This document shows, piece by piece, positions 1 through 13,310 of a stretch of DNA of 64,000 nucleotides; the stretch's first letter is position 1; each line of letters begins with the position of its first letter. The stretch is from Quillaja saponaria (Eukaryota; Streptophyta; Magnoliopsida; Fabales; Quillajaceae): assembly GCA_029379385.1 (NCBI GenBank), contig CM055610.1:20051422-20115421 (forward strand), written 5' to 3'. The translations under genes were made by a program, and so were the position numbers. The notes below the pieces were generated by a model, which saw only the letters and a program-made list of their open reading frames with translations, was not told the origin of the DNA and made no database searches.

Positions 1-737
1 CCTAATTCATATGCCCAATATGCTTCCTACAAAAAGATAAATAAGTATTTTTTATACTAATCTCCAAAAGCCAATTTGAAACATCTTTAGGAGATAAATT
101 ATAGAAAAGATTTGTTTGGCATCGATGTTATTGAAACTTGGATGAAAGATAGGAAGCAAATTGACATTATCTATCACTGGTGTAGGCTAACCCATCATCA
201 ATAGGCAGCTGATTGCCCTAGTTTGTTGGGCACCATGTTCCAGAATTGGACCCTGAAACTTCATTAGGTGAGGGTGAATTACTAGGTGGGATGAATTATA
301 AGCATGCTTTAAATTAGGCAACTCTATCAGACTTAATCTATCAGAGAGTCTGAGTGCACGAAACATAAACACAAGTTTGGTAACTTCAAGTTTTAGTAAT
401 TAATCTCAACACAAGAGATCATGGTTCTGGTTGGTCTGTAGACTATATACTTACCCAAAGTTGATGACGGTCAATGTGCAACACATTTGTGCTCAAAACT
501 AAGACAATGTGTTAAAGTGGGTGAGCAATATTGAAATTGATCAATACATAACAGCGGGAAGGAAACCAAAATGGAGAAGATTATGCGATTTGCTGAAATA
601 AAATATGTCTCCGCCTAAGTGGATCATGCTCAGCGGCCTCATATACTATATATAAGCAGTCTAAAAGAATATGAGGAGGATCAAAGCACTGACAAGGTTA
701 TTAATTACAATGACATTAATAGATAGTCAAAATACTT
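1..737. other. 3' flank of the membrane-protein gene; nothing recognised
   Basis: I see no conserved coding frame, repeat or RNA gene here. Part of it next to 737 is presumably the 3' untranslated region and terminator of the minus-strand gene. Confidence 0.4.
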
Positions 738-2770
738 TCAACTCTGGCCAATAAGCACATCTTTATAGGGAGTTGGTAATGTTGGAGCTGGTAGTACCAC
801 TTTGGGTTCTTCAACTTGCCTTGCTCTTCTCCTATGATCTTCAAGAATCAGAGGGACCTGGCCCTCCCTTTCATGTACAAGTCTTTCTTGTGCCCCTCCT
901 CTTAGTTTCTCGAGCCGTAGTCCATCAATTTGCTGCATTTTGAACACTTTAACTACATTTGTCAATCCACCAACAAAGAACAACAAGCTCCCAAAGATAC
1001 CTAGCCAGATCCAAGTTGTGCTCTGCATAAAGATAACGTACCCCAAAAAATCATAATATGCTATGCTCAGTACTCGAACTGGAAATCGATACTTCGCTGA
1101 AACTTTAGCAGGCATCATATACTATCCGCTACCTTGAATTATCAATGGAACCATAACCCATGATCTACAAATTGGAAATTTCTTTTCGGGATTTTGTGGA
1201 GAACTCAGTAGAAGTCTGTATATGATAGTGATCAACCTATATAGTTCTGGTGTTTAAGGCAATATATAGTTCTTCGCATTTGGTTGGGATATGACATTTT
1301 GTATCTGAGCTTTATTACATTTGCAGGTGCAATGACTATCACATATCACTATTACCGGTCAATAAGACAATCAAATTATCGAAGGGTGCGATAGTGAATA
1401 TCTGTTACTTACAAACAACTCCAGGCCATGATGAATAGATCCAGCAGCTTGCTCTCGGTTATTTAGAATTGCACCCACCATGAACAATAAACTCCCCATC
1501 AAAAAGGGGATTTGTACACTTTGCTGCAATATCTGGACATGTCCATTCGCTCTCTCGTAGATTTGACATGAATTGTGGATTGATCCTAGCACCCATAAAA
1601 TGGGTCCAGCGACAAGCATGTTCAAAGCGTGCTTTTCCAATTTGAAGTAACCATATCCTTTCTCTTCCTGTGGTATATAGATCAACAAGTGAAAAGAACG
1701 CCATAAACCAGAAATGCAATGTCTTACTTCAGAAGTACAATTTCAAGTGAGAACTTACAGAACACAATCAACTCCTACCACTCAAATTTGAAACTAAGGG
1801 AAAGTACACAAGTTAGACAACACATTTTAATGATTGTAGCTAAAAATGAAACTCGAAGGAGCTTGAGAATGAAATATATATTAAATATTTACTATGTTAC
1901 GGATTTTCCATGAGCTAATATGAATTCTCAAAATCTCTCTATCCTATCTCTTCAAATTAATATCTTGAATTTATCATGAACATTTTTTAGAAATATAGAA
2001 AGAAATTCCATCTTCTAATAATACAAACCAAACTCTTCAACTTAGAAGAGTGTTATGCATTGATCACTTCCTACTCAAATTGTATATAAGCAATTAAATT
2101 ATCCACTATTACTCAATTTTCTCCTTAATTCATTTGATCCTAGTTTCATCATTACAATTCTATGTAACACAAACACACACATAACTGCTGGTGTCTCACA
2201 ATGCACTCTTAAATCATAAAAATCTGTCGAACTTTTCGTCATATTTGTATCTAATCAGTGTTGCCCTTGTCACAGTCGAAATCTGCAATAGTGATATTGT
2301 TCATCTATTACTAAAGATTTGTCAAATACTATAACCATAGACTCAGCATTAACATCTTTCAACAAAATCTAGTTTCCATGAACAAGAATAGCTAATTGCA
2401 TTGAATTGTGTACCCGAATAAAAAGGAACAGAATTCCCAAAAATAAGAGAAGTGATCCCACTGCCTGAACCACCGGAACGGCGAACTCAACGAGCGCCAG
2501 CTGCAAGTCATACTCCATCAACGGTAACCGGTAATCAATTCCGGCAAGATGTGCAACGAGATCGTGAACATTGACAATAATGATTAAGGCCAAAGCAATA
2601 AGCAACAGAATGAGACCCGATTTGGGTTCTGATGAGAACTGTGCCGAAAACCCACTAACAAGCACAATGGTTGCAAACACATACAGCCCTGCGTTTATGT
2701 ACTCGGCTCGGCTCCGGGCTAACCGAGGTCCGTAGGTTCGGACCTCTCTTGCAGATGCTAGCTTCACCAT
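738..2770 (-). CDS. Conserved plant six-helix membrane protein, function unknown
   Basis: Three exons on the minus strand: 2414-2770, 1413-1667 and 738-1022. All are joined in phase 0 with GT/AG borders, giving 298 residues. I recognise the family as a conserved plant membrane protein, but know of no assigned function. It starts MVKLASAREVRTYGPR. Six hydrophobic stretches are visible at about residues 24-46, 51-78, 88-118, 131-153, 165-183 and 206-230. A basic, charged cytosolic-type tail follows, containing GGAQERLVHEREGQVPL and ending PTPYKDVLIGQS. The loop IHNSCQIYERANGHVQILQQ lies between helices 4 and 5. The length fits what I recall of the family and no break is seen. The start is the first ATG of the conserved N-terminus. 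Nothing nearby suggests a role. The gene call is secure; any function would be a guess. Confidence 0.85.
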
Positions 2771-3309
2771 ACTAAAACTTTTTTGGAGCAGAAGATTGTT
2801 GTGTATTCTTTACCGAAATGGGATCAAAATCTTGTTTGTCTTCTGTTTGATAGTTGGATTAGTTCCACAGAGAGAGGTGAGTGGAAGGGGTACGTGGCTT
2901 CATGCATGGAGTTTGGTTAATTGTGTGTTTTTGAATATTGAATTTTTGACATGTGGCAATGCTTCATAAGCAAAGGTGAAAATCTAGACTCTCCTTTTGA
3001 CTTTTTCAGCTCAATTGTGATTGATAAACAAACTAATTAAGAGCTAAGTTTTTTTTTTATTATTATTATTTTTTTTATACAAACATATTATGTTCATTGA
3101 AGAAAGTTTGAATTTAATTTGAATTACTAATTACTGGGTTGATTTTGGCTTAAGAAAATATTTCATCTGAACTATTTCATTTAAAACCATTGATTGTCTA
3201 CTTCTTGTATCCTTTTTGGTTGTAGCAGACATGAGACATGTTTTTGTACATACTTCATGGTTTTGATTCACCCGGCATATGGGTTAATGAAAAATGAGTT
3301 ACTCTAGTT

Positions 3310-3778
3310 CAGTATGCTTGATTTGATAATGCTATTGTTTTTAAAAAGTTACTGTGACTTTTATGTCGTCAAAAAGTCACAATAATCCTATTTGGTAAAT
3401 TTTTTATAAAAGTTGTTGTGTGTAGTGAAAGAAATGAACACGGTATTTAGTAAAATAAATCATAATTTACTATGAATGTATAAAATGACAAAAATAGATA
3501 TCATTATTTAAAGATATATTTAGGAAGAGAAATTTTATAATTTATAAATTAATTGAAGATATAATTGATTATTTTCTAAAATTAATAAGATAATTTTTGT
3601 ACTTTTATTTTTGAATAGCCACATCTAGCTTTAAAAGCATCACCTGGTGTGCTTTTAAAAGCACTCATGTCTTTTTAAAAGCAGGCATCCCTGGAAAAAA
3701 AATTACCAAACAATATTTAGGTACCATAACTTTTTAAAAGCCAAAGTACTCTTAAAAATCATTATCAAACTCAACCTG
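3310..3778. mobile_element. hAT-type MITE-like element (candidate)
   Basis: The left end reads CAGTATGCTTGATTTGATAATG. The right end, read inward on the other strand, reads CAGGTTGAGTTTGATAATG, giving imperfect inverted ends that both begin CAG. Subterminal blocks carry repeated CTTTTAAAAGC/CTTTTTAAAAG motifs at both ends, which is common in plant hAT MITEs. The flanking octamers CTCTAGTT and AATAAGTT match only in part, so any target duplication is decayed. There is no coding capacity. It lies in the 5' flank of the membrane-protein gene. Confidence 0.4.
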
Positions 3779-4104
3779 AATAAGTTGTCAGTACACTACA
3801 TATATTCTTTTTCAAACTCCTGCTTGATGCTTAATCAGTTAATCTTCGTATTTTCAACAATGATGATGATGATGCAAATAGCTATTGTCCCACCAGGGAA
3901 GACAGCTCTTGCTTCATGTGTTGTCATTTTAATTGGTCCTTCCTGTATTTTTTGTGTATGCATGCATGCTTTTTTGTGTGTACTTCAAATGGTAATTTCA
4001 CATAATCAACAAAAAGGTAGGTGATTCTGGATCGCTGCCAATTTGTTGTAAATGCCCTTGGTAGACAGAGTAAAATGAGATTGTGCTACTTTTCTTTTTA
4101 TCAG

Positions 4105-4432
4105 TGATTTGTTGTTTTCTAAATCCTCTTCCTGGCCACTCCCAATTTCCGAAGAAAAATGGGCTGTCATAAGCATTGTTCATGTTTGTGCCTTGATATT
4201 AAAATGTTAAAATTAGTGACATTTTATGATGCCCATTGACTATCGATTGATTGTTGTTGGTAAATATCACCCCACTTAAGGGCATCTTTTTTCTGAATTT
4301 ATTATCTATCATGTACAGGTTAAGTTTTGTAAGCTTTCATCAATTGCATTGCTCCATAATATTGCAACTCATTTGAGAGTGTGGGATGGCGAAGAGAAAG
4401 GAAAATACGAAAATTTTCCTTTGGAATTTCAG
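4105..4432 (+). other. Unrecognised exon-like segments, possible gene fragment
   Basis: Two stretches look like exons. About 4105-4190 follows a pyrimidine-rich tract and TATCAG and reads ...LLFSKSSSWPLPISEEKW... . The second, 4319-4432 (114 bases, 38 codons), lies between ATGTACAG and CAG|GTGCTA and reads VKFCKLSSIALLHNIATHL followed by RVWDGEEKGKYENFPLEFQ. The phases can be joined. No start codon, stop or further exon is evident, and I do not recognise the family. It may be a gene remnant or a chance open frame. Confidence 0.25.
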
Positions 4433-4812
4433 GTGCTATTATTAATGAAATGCCTTCTTCTCACTGCATTACTTAGCTAGGCATGCTTAGTATATAAACC
4501 GGAATTGCATTACAACAATCAACAAAAATTACATGTTCCCAATTGAGCTTCTTGAACTTCCTTGTATGAAGGTTCACTGAATCTTAATTCCAAAGGAAAT
4601 AACTTCCCTGCCACTAAGATGTGTTGGAAATATTTGCCTCTGCTTACTTAATAGCACAAATCAATTCTCAGGAGAAAGGACAAGTAGGAATACATGTATT
4701 TGGTATATAAACCTATACACAGAATAAATACATGCATGGATGCACTAGTTGTAATTAAGGAGAACTTTATATTCTTAAGATAACAGTCTGTAGGATAGTG
4801 AATAATCAATCT

Positions 4813-6462
4813 TCAGCTTTTCCCATTAATGGTATCAGTATTCACAAGTTGGAGCTGTTTTGCTTTCTCGTCGTTCTTTTCTAAATCCCATTTGTTTGGT
4901 TCTTCTGTAATTCCCGTTTTCTTGTATTTGAAGTAGAGCATAAGTTGGAGGGCGCCTAAGGGGCAACCGACCAAATTTGGTGACTGTCAAAGAAAGGAAA
5001 TTCAAAATTAGTACTTTCAACTATCAAGCTTTTGCTAAGCAGTATGAAACAGAAATTGTCTTGCTATTATCTGTTAAAAATTAAAGCGGAATAATGATAC
5101 GAACAGCTAGGAATAGATCATGGCTTAGTAGTCCATAAGCCATCCAGAGTAAACTTGAGAGGAACGAGAAAAATGATAAGTAGAATGGCATGTACTCCAC
5201 ATTCTTTTTTATTATCACTTGCTTCTGCATTAAGAGAAGAAAAATAATGAGAAATTACGTGATGACCACAAAACTTAACACAGGATATCTATCATAATCT
5301 GAGAGAAATGGCATGCAAAAATATCTTTCCGTTGTCTTTCTGTATGTGATCAAAGTTGAACTGTAGATGGAAGATTTCCATTTTTCAAATTTCCCTTTTT
5401 CTGCTTTCATTTCTCACTTGTATATGTGCAATTCACTGGAAGAAAGTTTTTATCAATTAAACTATAAGTACAGGTACAAGAACTCACCACTGCTACCAGG
5501 GGGGATCCATACATTACTACTGAGGCCACTAGCCCTATACTCCCCACAAAGACCTTTCGACGATGATGATTGTGAAAAGCAAAAGCTGAGACAACTGCAG
5601 AGATGCAGAACAGTAGGATAACTGGTATGACTCCCATGACCACCTTCACCTGCTTTTTAAGTTGTTTAGAAATTAAATGTTTCTTCAGCTATAATATATA
5701 TATACATATATATATATATATATGCATGTATGCATTCAAGTACATTTAGTAGTTGATGCTTATGTATATGTAATATGTAGAAGTAAGGATTTGCACTGAA
5801 GAATACACAAGATGGATTAAACATTTGAATTCTACATCTTTCCTTCCTCATCTTAGAACTTGTGAACCCAAAAATAAACTGTTATGCATGCAATAGCTAA
5901 TACCATATCTCAAAGCATGCAATGATGCAAGAAAAAACTTAAGCTATTAGGGGTAGAGTCAATCACTTGCCTTCATTTTGGGTGAAGCAAACCACACGTA
6001 GATTAGAATGAAGGAGAACTCTAGAAGAACTCCGAGGCCATTTATTGTGACTACAGGAAAATTCTCCCATCTGTAGCTTACAACTGGCAATCCATACCAA
6101 GTATAGAGGAGACAGTTCAACAGTGCAACAATGTAAGGAACACATGAAAAGTCTTCGGTGCTTTTCTTCTTTATGATCCTCGAAAAAGTTAATCTGGCAA
6201 TACAAAATTATGGAAAAGGAGTAAAGTAAACTGGTCAGTGGTTCACTTGAAGGAAGTATCATCATCTGAAACAGGGCAAGATGAACTAGCTATTGTTTAA
6301 CATACATGGGAGCTGCATAAAGCAATAAAGAAGCAGCATTCCCTGCAAAAGAAAAAAACACCTGAATAGTCACCCTTTGCTCACAGTTAATAAACAATAC
6401 TAAGAAGTAAGTAAACTTATAGTACCCATGACTCCAGCCGTCAAACGCAACCAATCACTCAT
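4813..6462 (-). CDS. SWEET3: SWEET sugar transporter, clade I (SWEET3-like)
   Basis: Six exons on minus: 6426-6462, 6306-6342, 5971-6193, 5488-5649, 5105-5224 and 4813-4983, encoding 249 residues. SWEETs are seven-helix uniporters that move mono- or disaccharides down their gradient across the plasma membrane or tonoplast. Two MtN3 triple-helix repeats are visible. Repeat 1 has GNAASLLLYAAPI, KKKSTEDFSCVPYIVALLN, LLYTWYGLP and TINGLG. Repeat 2 has HHRRKVFVGSIGLVASVVMY, YMPFYLSFFSFLSS, WMAYGLL and SPNLVG. The pore prolines and the second-repeat Asn are kept. WENFPVVTINGLG resembles AtSWEET3, so I assign clade I, although SWEET1 or SWEET2 cannot be excluded without a tree. The C-terminal tail is short and charged, ending TDTINGKS. 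The third intron appears to use a GC donor (AAG|GCAAGT). Confidence 0.88.
5689..5723. repeat. TA microsatellite in a SWEET intron
   Basis: Alternating TA/CATA tract inside the third intron of the SWEET gene, just upstream of the acceptor side of exon 4. Confidence 0.8.
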
Positions 6463-6977
6463 GTTTTCAGCCTGGAAAGGTAATCCTAAGAGGAAAATGT
6501 CCAAGGAGAGTCTCCAAAGTACTGATTAAGTATGAAGTTGCCGCAGGGATGTCGAACACCGTCAGGAGATTTATATAATAGGAATAGAAATATTTCTATC
6601 AAAAAATAATAATAATAATAATAATTAGGAATAGAGATAAAAAGAGAATCATATAAAATTGATAGAAGAAGAAGAATTGCTGCCCACGTCTATCCAAACT
6701 TGTGGATGTAAATAACTTGCTCCATTTTGAACCTTTTCTTTCAAATTGTTTTAGACAAGAAGCTGCTTCTAAACATTCTCCTTTTGAAAATTTTATTAGT
6801 GTTATTTGGCATTCATGTTATATGCAATACTTGGTTTGTTAATCATATATATGTTCCAAATAACTTAGTAAAGAAACATTATTAATTGAAGTGCTCTTCT
6901 TATTTATGATGTGTCCTCCATCTTTCAATGAGATGTAGGGGCTTAATGGTGTTATTTGGCAACATTGATGAGTTTCT

Positions 6978-7165
6978 ACATCAGATGACTATTCTGTCTC
7001 AGAACTTTTAGTAAGAATGACTGCTTTATAGAAATATAGGAGATCGCTTTTGACATCAAGCGACTATTTTGTCTCAGAACTTTTGGTAAGAATGAATGGT
7101 TGATAGAAATATTGATTATTTTATACATCAAACGGCTATTTGTCTCAGAAATGTTAGTAAGTGCC
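6978..7165. repeat. Three-copy tandem repeat, about 75-bp unit
   Basis: Units start at 6978, 7053 and 7125, each with ACATCA followed by a form of GACTATT.TGTCTCAGAAC and TT.GTAAGAATGA. The third is shorter and more diverged. The repeat lies upstream of the SWEET gene and outside any coding sequence I can support. Confidence 0.75.
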
Positions 7166-10100
7166 ATTTATGAGTCCCATAGAACAATTGTTATAAATAA
7201 AATAGAAATAAAAAACAATCGTTTCAGAAAAAAGGATTAGCAATTGAAAATTGCATAAAATGAGGAATTTAGGTATCCTCTTGCAGAATATAGAAAGTTG
7301 TTATTCCCATTCACACCTCAGAAGGGTACTTCGAACAAATGGAGAATTTCTCTTAAAGGAATCACGGAATCAGAGTTATCTAAGTGAACTTTTATTTTAA
7401 TGGTAGGCATTCATTATAATATGAAGAAATTCCAGTTCAGTCTTTAAGCTTGCTTTTCCTACTTTTCCTACTGATGGTTTTGACAACATATAAGGCACAA
7501 CTTGGAGAATTCTTTCCTTGCTAAATTCTATTCTACAGTACTAAAAGTGGAGTTCCTTTTAGTGTTGCATTCCTAATGTATATTACTACGATGGTGATAT
7601 CAGCCTCTTTTATGGGTGTCTTCCAATTATTTTATTTTATTTTGGTTCCAATAGTCTGTAAATTCCATATCCTCTACCCAATATTGGGTTTATGATGCTC
7701 TGTTGTGTCTTGGTTCTGCATTGTACTCGATTGTTCTTCAACTACTGCAATCAATCTTTACAAGTTCTAGTCAATGCTCATGTAATATTACTTCCATTTG
7801 TTTAATTATTAGATGGTCAAAATGATGACAATCTTTTTTATTTGAATCATCTAACTCCTATATTTGTCAGTAAAAGGTCATTTTTTTTTTTAGTGAATGC
7901 TAGAAGTTGGTGGATTGATTTGATGCAATAACCCACTTATTTATCAGGTGGGCCTCGCTAGGTGTGCATATATATTCCTCAACCAATATGGATGCTCCAT
8001 CTAAGAGTGTAGCTTTTCCACAAATTTGTGTTTACCAGCAAGTAATGCATAAACATGGAAACATATATATATACGTAGAATATATTCCATTTCCTAGCTG
8101 TCTGAGAGCAAAACATTTGAAATGCATTTTGTTGGTGATGTCGAGCACAGCATCCCCATGACTTTGATGTTTAAAACCATGCATTAGGTAAACATGCAAA
8201 AATAAATAAAAATTGATGCCTGATTGGTCACGATCAATCACAAAATCTAAGTCTGAAGCCTAATCAGACCTGATCTTTCTCTTAATAATAAAATGTATTT
8301 TTCATATTGTTCTTCTCTAGACTCATCCAAATTCCTATTAGATAAAAAGGCATTTTGCAATTAAATATGTGCTCCCAGTTAAGTTGCATGAATAGCATCA
8401 TATATTAATAATAATATATCCAATATATAACTTATAACTCTTTATATTATTAATATGCATTAATGTAATTTATGATGATCGAGCTTAAAATATTGCATGC
8501 GCTGCTGATGTAAAAGCTAATTAACCAAAACTCAACAGAACAAAGAAATCGCAAATTTGTTAGCGAAGAGCATTCATACTTAGCTGAGATTTTATTTGTA
8601 GCACCTTTTTTATTCTTTTGGACTTTGGCTCCTCTCATTCGTTTTAGGCTTCCTCCTCCTTCCTATAAATACCCTAAACAAAACATTTCTTTGTCAGACT
8701 TTATAATATATTATATAATAATGGGTTTTCAGTTGCATCAATCATGATAAATGGGATAAACTTTTTTTTTTTTTTTTTTTAATCAAGTTCAATTAGGTCC
8801 ACGTACGTGGTTCGTCATGACTTCCACGTGTCTTGGTTTCATTAATCTACCATATCTATTGCATATTTTGTTGACCTTTTAAAGCTCAAACACAACACAG
8901 GTAGCCTCATATGTAGGCCAAGAGTTTTCTGCCACTTCAGGATTAGAAAATTACACCAAGTCTCTATTAATCTATCAAATTTTTCTCTCATTTCTTATTG
9001 TTATTTTCTAGATCTCATTTTCTGTTTTGTTCTAATTAACTCGAAATTAATATGGCCTTATCAATTACTATAAGACTCTTTCTTTACAAATTATATAAAA
9101 CCATAATAATAATAATAATACATTGTGTTTACAAGCGATTTTATGGCCATTGGGCTTAGTTTTGATGATTTGAAGTTGTAAGAGTAAGGTGTAATAAAGA
9201 TTCATCTTTATTTAAATTATTTAAAAAATAAATGTAATTAATAATTTTTTTCTATAATGATAACTACTAAACATAACATTCCTGTATAAAATACAATAGT
9301 CTCTCCACTTTTTTATTTTTTAATTCTTTTCATTATTTTATCAAATTGAATTAATTAAAAAAAGTTAATTAAGATAAAAAAATAAAATATATATATACAT
9401 AACACGTATGTGCCAATAGAGGCTAGCATGTTTAAATCAAGAAGAAGATCTCGTTAAGAATGTATAGACTTACTTGGACAAAGGTGAGATTTATATGATA
9501 ACTCCACTGAAAGATTTCATATATGCTACTACTAAGGATAGTAATGACTTTGTGACCACTTTAGATCGACAACGGGCTTTGTCACGCCCAGAAATCCAAC
9601 ACTACAGGCTTTGAAGCATGAACTAAGGAGGAGAAAAAGTTGTGTCATGTACTACCATCTAGAGCTGTACGTTATGATCTTGTATGATTTCGGGTTGTGA
9701 AGTTTTAAAGTAAGTTTGACTTCAAGGCTGTAAACCTTTGATCAGATTTGTTTGTGATGTTATTGAGGCTAAACTAAAATGATTTTTCAGCACATGACAG
9801 GTTTTTGGGCATCCTTAGTTCACACTTGGAAGACTGTTGAGTTTCGGGACTTATTTTCTTGAGTTGTGTATGAAAATCTCCTTCCTTTCTCTATACCCTT
9901 CCAGATGGGATGTGATCAAAAGAAGATGGAGTTTCAAAAATCGTTGCTCATTAGCTTATAATTTATGTCTCTATCCCTAATCTTTGCTCTTCTGCATGTT
10001 TGAATCTGTGCGAGTAATGTACCATGTATTTTTTCAGCAGTCTTTAGTTCTAGTTCTGAGGAGCATGAAATAGGATGAGGCACATATAATCATGTAATTT

Positions 10101-10401
10101 TGCAGATATAAAAAAGAATACAAGTATGTTTTGAGGAATACAGGGTATACTAATAATTCTAGTAACTCAATGAAAGATTATCAAATTGATGACAGGAGAA
10201 ATACTATGACGGCATCATGTATACATGATTATGTGCAATTTCAAGTCATTCGGTTTAAATTACATGGTATGTACGAGACTACTGATTCTCTGTAGTTAAA
10301 TGACCATGATACAAAATGTTAGTATACAGTATATGACTTGATGATTAGAGACTATCATGACACGGAAAATTTAATACGCCAAGCATATGATTTGGATCAC
10401 T
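7166..10401. other. Intergenic, no gene recognised
   Basis: AT-rich sequence between the SWEET 5' flank and the SIG5 3' end. It contains homopolymer T runs (near 8762) and a short AAT microsatellite (near 9104). The 9.4-10.1 kb part is less AT-rich, but I could match it to nothing. Confidence 0.45.
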
Positions 10402-13310
10402 TTATACTACATAGGGTCGAAGGTAATCCACTCGAGCTGGATGCTTGAGCTTCATGAGAGCCTTGACTTCATGCTTCCTTACCATTTCTCTAGAAATATT
10501 TAAGTTCCCAGCAATTTCTCCCAGTGTTCTATCTCCCTTACCATCAAGGCCATATCTCTGTCTAATCACCACGCTCTCCTTGGGCTTTAGGGAATCAAGC
10601 TGGAAGTAATTTTCGCAATTAAGTTACCAATGAGATAACATGTAACGGAGAGATAACAATGAGTTGATCAATTTAGTAAGAAATTTTCTGATATGCTAAC
10701 AGCAACATGATGTTATGGTTGGCTTCAACAGATCCTTACCAACAAGCAGTTCAGAGACTCAATTCATAAGGTAAACATTTCTGATTCTACAAATGTAAAA
10801 GGTTTCAATGCTAGACCAGACTCCATAGACTTGCAGCAAAAATGTGCAAAAGAAGTATCAGAAATCTTGCTTAAGAGGCTGCTCTGGTAAAGTTGTGTCA
10901 CCTTTACTCATTGCAAAAACAGCATTACATGGTCCAGATAATGGATTAGGTGTTCTCTTTTGGAAGGTAAGGAACTCCACAGCCTTGGTTCCTATTGACG
11001 ATGGCTTATCCAAGAAGGGATTTCAGAAAAGGAGGCAAGTTTCTTGAGAATATCTGACTGAAAGATTTACTCAATTTGTCTTGTACTAAATTAACTATGA
11101 CTATTAATTATGTAAATTCTGAGTTATAATCCTAACAAAATTAAATAGGAATCTCCAATTAGGGTAAGTAATGCAGTGCAAAATTGAAGCAGATGAGTCA
11201 TTACCACATCATCAAGAGCAAGTCTGAGAATAGCAGGTTGCCTCCTGTTATCACCATTAACACCATCAACACCATCGACATCTGTAATCCCATCAATAAA
11301 CTCTTCTTGTGTGGTTGCATGCCTTGAATGGAGTGACAGAACAGATTTTGAGGCCCTTATTACTTCATGGTATCTCTCGGGGGAGATCCCAACTCTTTCT
11401 ATTATCTCTTCTTCTGTCGGTAACCTATGAAGCTCAAATGTCAATTCAAGTTTAGCTTTTTGGATCTCTACTCTAACCTGCAAAGATAGAAGTGTCAAAG
11501 TTAAAAATGTTATTGGAAACAGTCCTAGGCACAACCTAATGACTTCAAGTTCAAATAAGTCAACTTATTGTATCTTTTCTATATCCAAATTTCCTTTACA
11601 CGTTTTCCCACCCCAATTCAGAGATCTCTGTCTTTCAGCATTTCTTTTATTCAAATACTTTCAAACTCAATGCTCACACAGAAGGATGGATTTCAATGTT
11701 TCCACCCAACACCCTGGCTGATTTCAAAAATGTCAAGTCGTTTCCAGACAAATAAGTTTAATCTATGAATATTCCCCAGAGCATAATACTTAAGAGATAG
11801 CTTTACATCCCAGAAAGATTCTTGAAATTTGTCAAATGTACTTGAGAAGTTGTTCTGACTTATTTATTTTAACTTTCACTAGCACTAGATACTTGCCCCT
11901 AGGAAATAAATCAACTAGAACATAGTGTAGAGCGTGTCTGTGCCCTGCTTACTTAATATGAAAATAGAAGTTTAATAATTAACTGTTATGCTATGGTGTG
12001 CTGAAATACAAACTAGCATAAGTTAAGAAGGAAGCTTACCGATTCAAGGCCAAACGAGACACGCAGAAAGCTTGAGATTGTCAAGGAACGAATGATGGCA
12101 TGTCTAATCCAAAATAGACCATAGGTGGAGAGCCGAAATCTCCTTTTAGGCTCAAAGCGATCAATAGCTGTGATGAGTCCCTTTACTCCTGCCTGACAGA
12201 GATCTTGGAACTTTGGGCCATTTGCGAAGTCTTGAAAATATTTGTTGATCACAAATAAAACAAGCCGGAGATTGTGCTGCAACAGATATCAAAATCAACA
12301 ATGTTCAATTTTGTTGCATCACCTACATATATATGAATATGAAAAATTCTCACAAACAGAACAATCAGGAAATACCTTAATGAGCTTATTTCTTGCAGCG
12401 CGGCCGACCTCTAATTGTCTTTTAACTTGAACGATGCTCATATTTGTTGCATCAGCCAGTTCACCCTCTGAAGGTTCTCTCTCTAATTGTCCTTGTAAAT
12501 TCTCTTTCAGTTGAAGAACTGCCTGAATGATAACAAAAATAACTTGAACTGGAGGAAAACCCATTTCTAGCTACAAAGGAAAATAAAAATGAAAAAAAAA
12601 AACGAATCTTCACAGGAAAAGTAAAGCCTCACCTTCATAGGTTGCATCAACTTGAACAACCAAGCATGCTCCGAGGAAGGAAGAACTGGAGGTATCTTCA
12701 TTTTTTTCCAATCCAGACTAACCAAATCGGTTGAAGCTGAATATTCCCTCACAAGCTCCTCAATTTTTTCAAATTCATTCTTACCATTTCTTTTCTTCCA
12801 AGCTGGAGTCATTACTTCCTCCTTGTTCATTTTTAGTGCAATCCTCTTGTCAAGATTCAATCGTTTAGCCTTCTTATTGTGGTTTCTGATCACATTATCT
12901 TCACTTATCCCTTTGTTGCCAACTTCACCAATCCTTTTCCTCCTTCGCCTGCTTCTTCTGATAACAACATCTTGATCTTTCACATCAATAGTGTCAGCTG
13001 TAAGCTTATAGATGGTTTCAAGTTTGGCAGCAGCTTCATTGTAATCCACCTCCAAGGTACATGGAGAAGCTTCTTCAGCGCATACAGCTTTCACTCTTTT
13101 TGGTAGTCTTTTAGTTTTCCCTGCTCTCTCCTGGTGCTTCTTAGTTGTTTCAATCAGTACCTGGGGGGCAGCAGTAACTGTATTATTGGATTTATCTCCT
13201 TTAAATGCTATAATCAGGGGGTTTTGGGGCGTAGTTCGGTGCGTTGAGAATTTCGCATTTAATCCTAGTGGGGTCCGAGCTACTGAGCTAGATACAGCCA
13301 CAACTCCCAT
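10402..13310 (-). CDS. SIG5: Plastid RNA polymerase sigma factor SIG5
   Basis: Five coding exons on minus: 12633-13310, 12376-12522, 12040-12276, 11205-11477 and 10402-10599. All are phase 0 and encode 510 residues, close to the Arabidopsis protein. Sigma-70 proteins of this nuclear family direct the bacterial-type plastid polymerase (PEP). SIG5 is known for light- and stress-induced use of the psbD blue-light promoter. The N-terminus ([20 protein letters not shown]) looks like a transit peptide, and [15 protein letters not shown] is shared with SIG5. Region 2 follows, with [34 protein letters not shown] and [17 protein letters not shown]. Region 3 contains [12 protein letters not shown] and [20 protein letters not shown]. 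Region 4 has [20 protein letters not shown] and the helix-turn-helix [20 protein letters not shown]. The ATG at 13310 matches the conserved start. No break is seen. Confidence 0.95.

Noticed and set aside
10844..11047. Open frame of 67 codons on plus within SIG5 intron 4
   Set aside because: It lies antisense in an intron, starts at a non-conserved codon and has no family motif.
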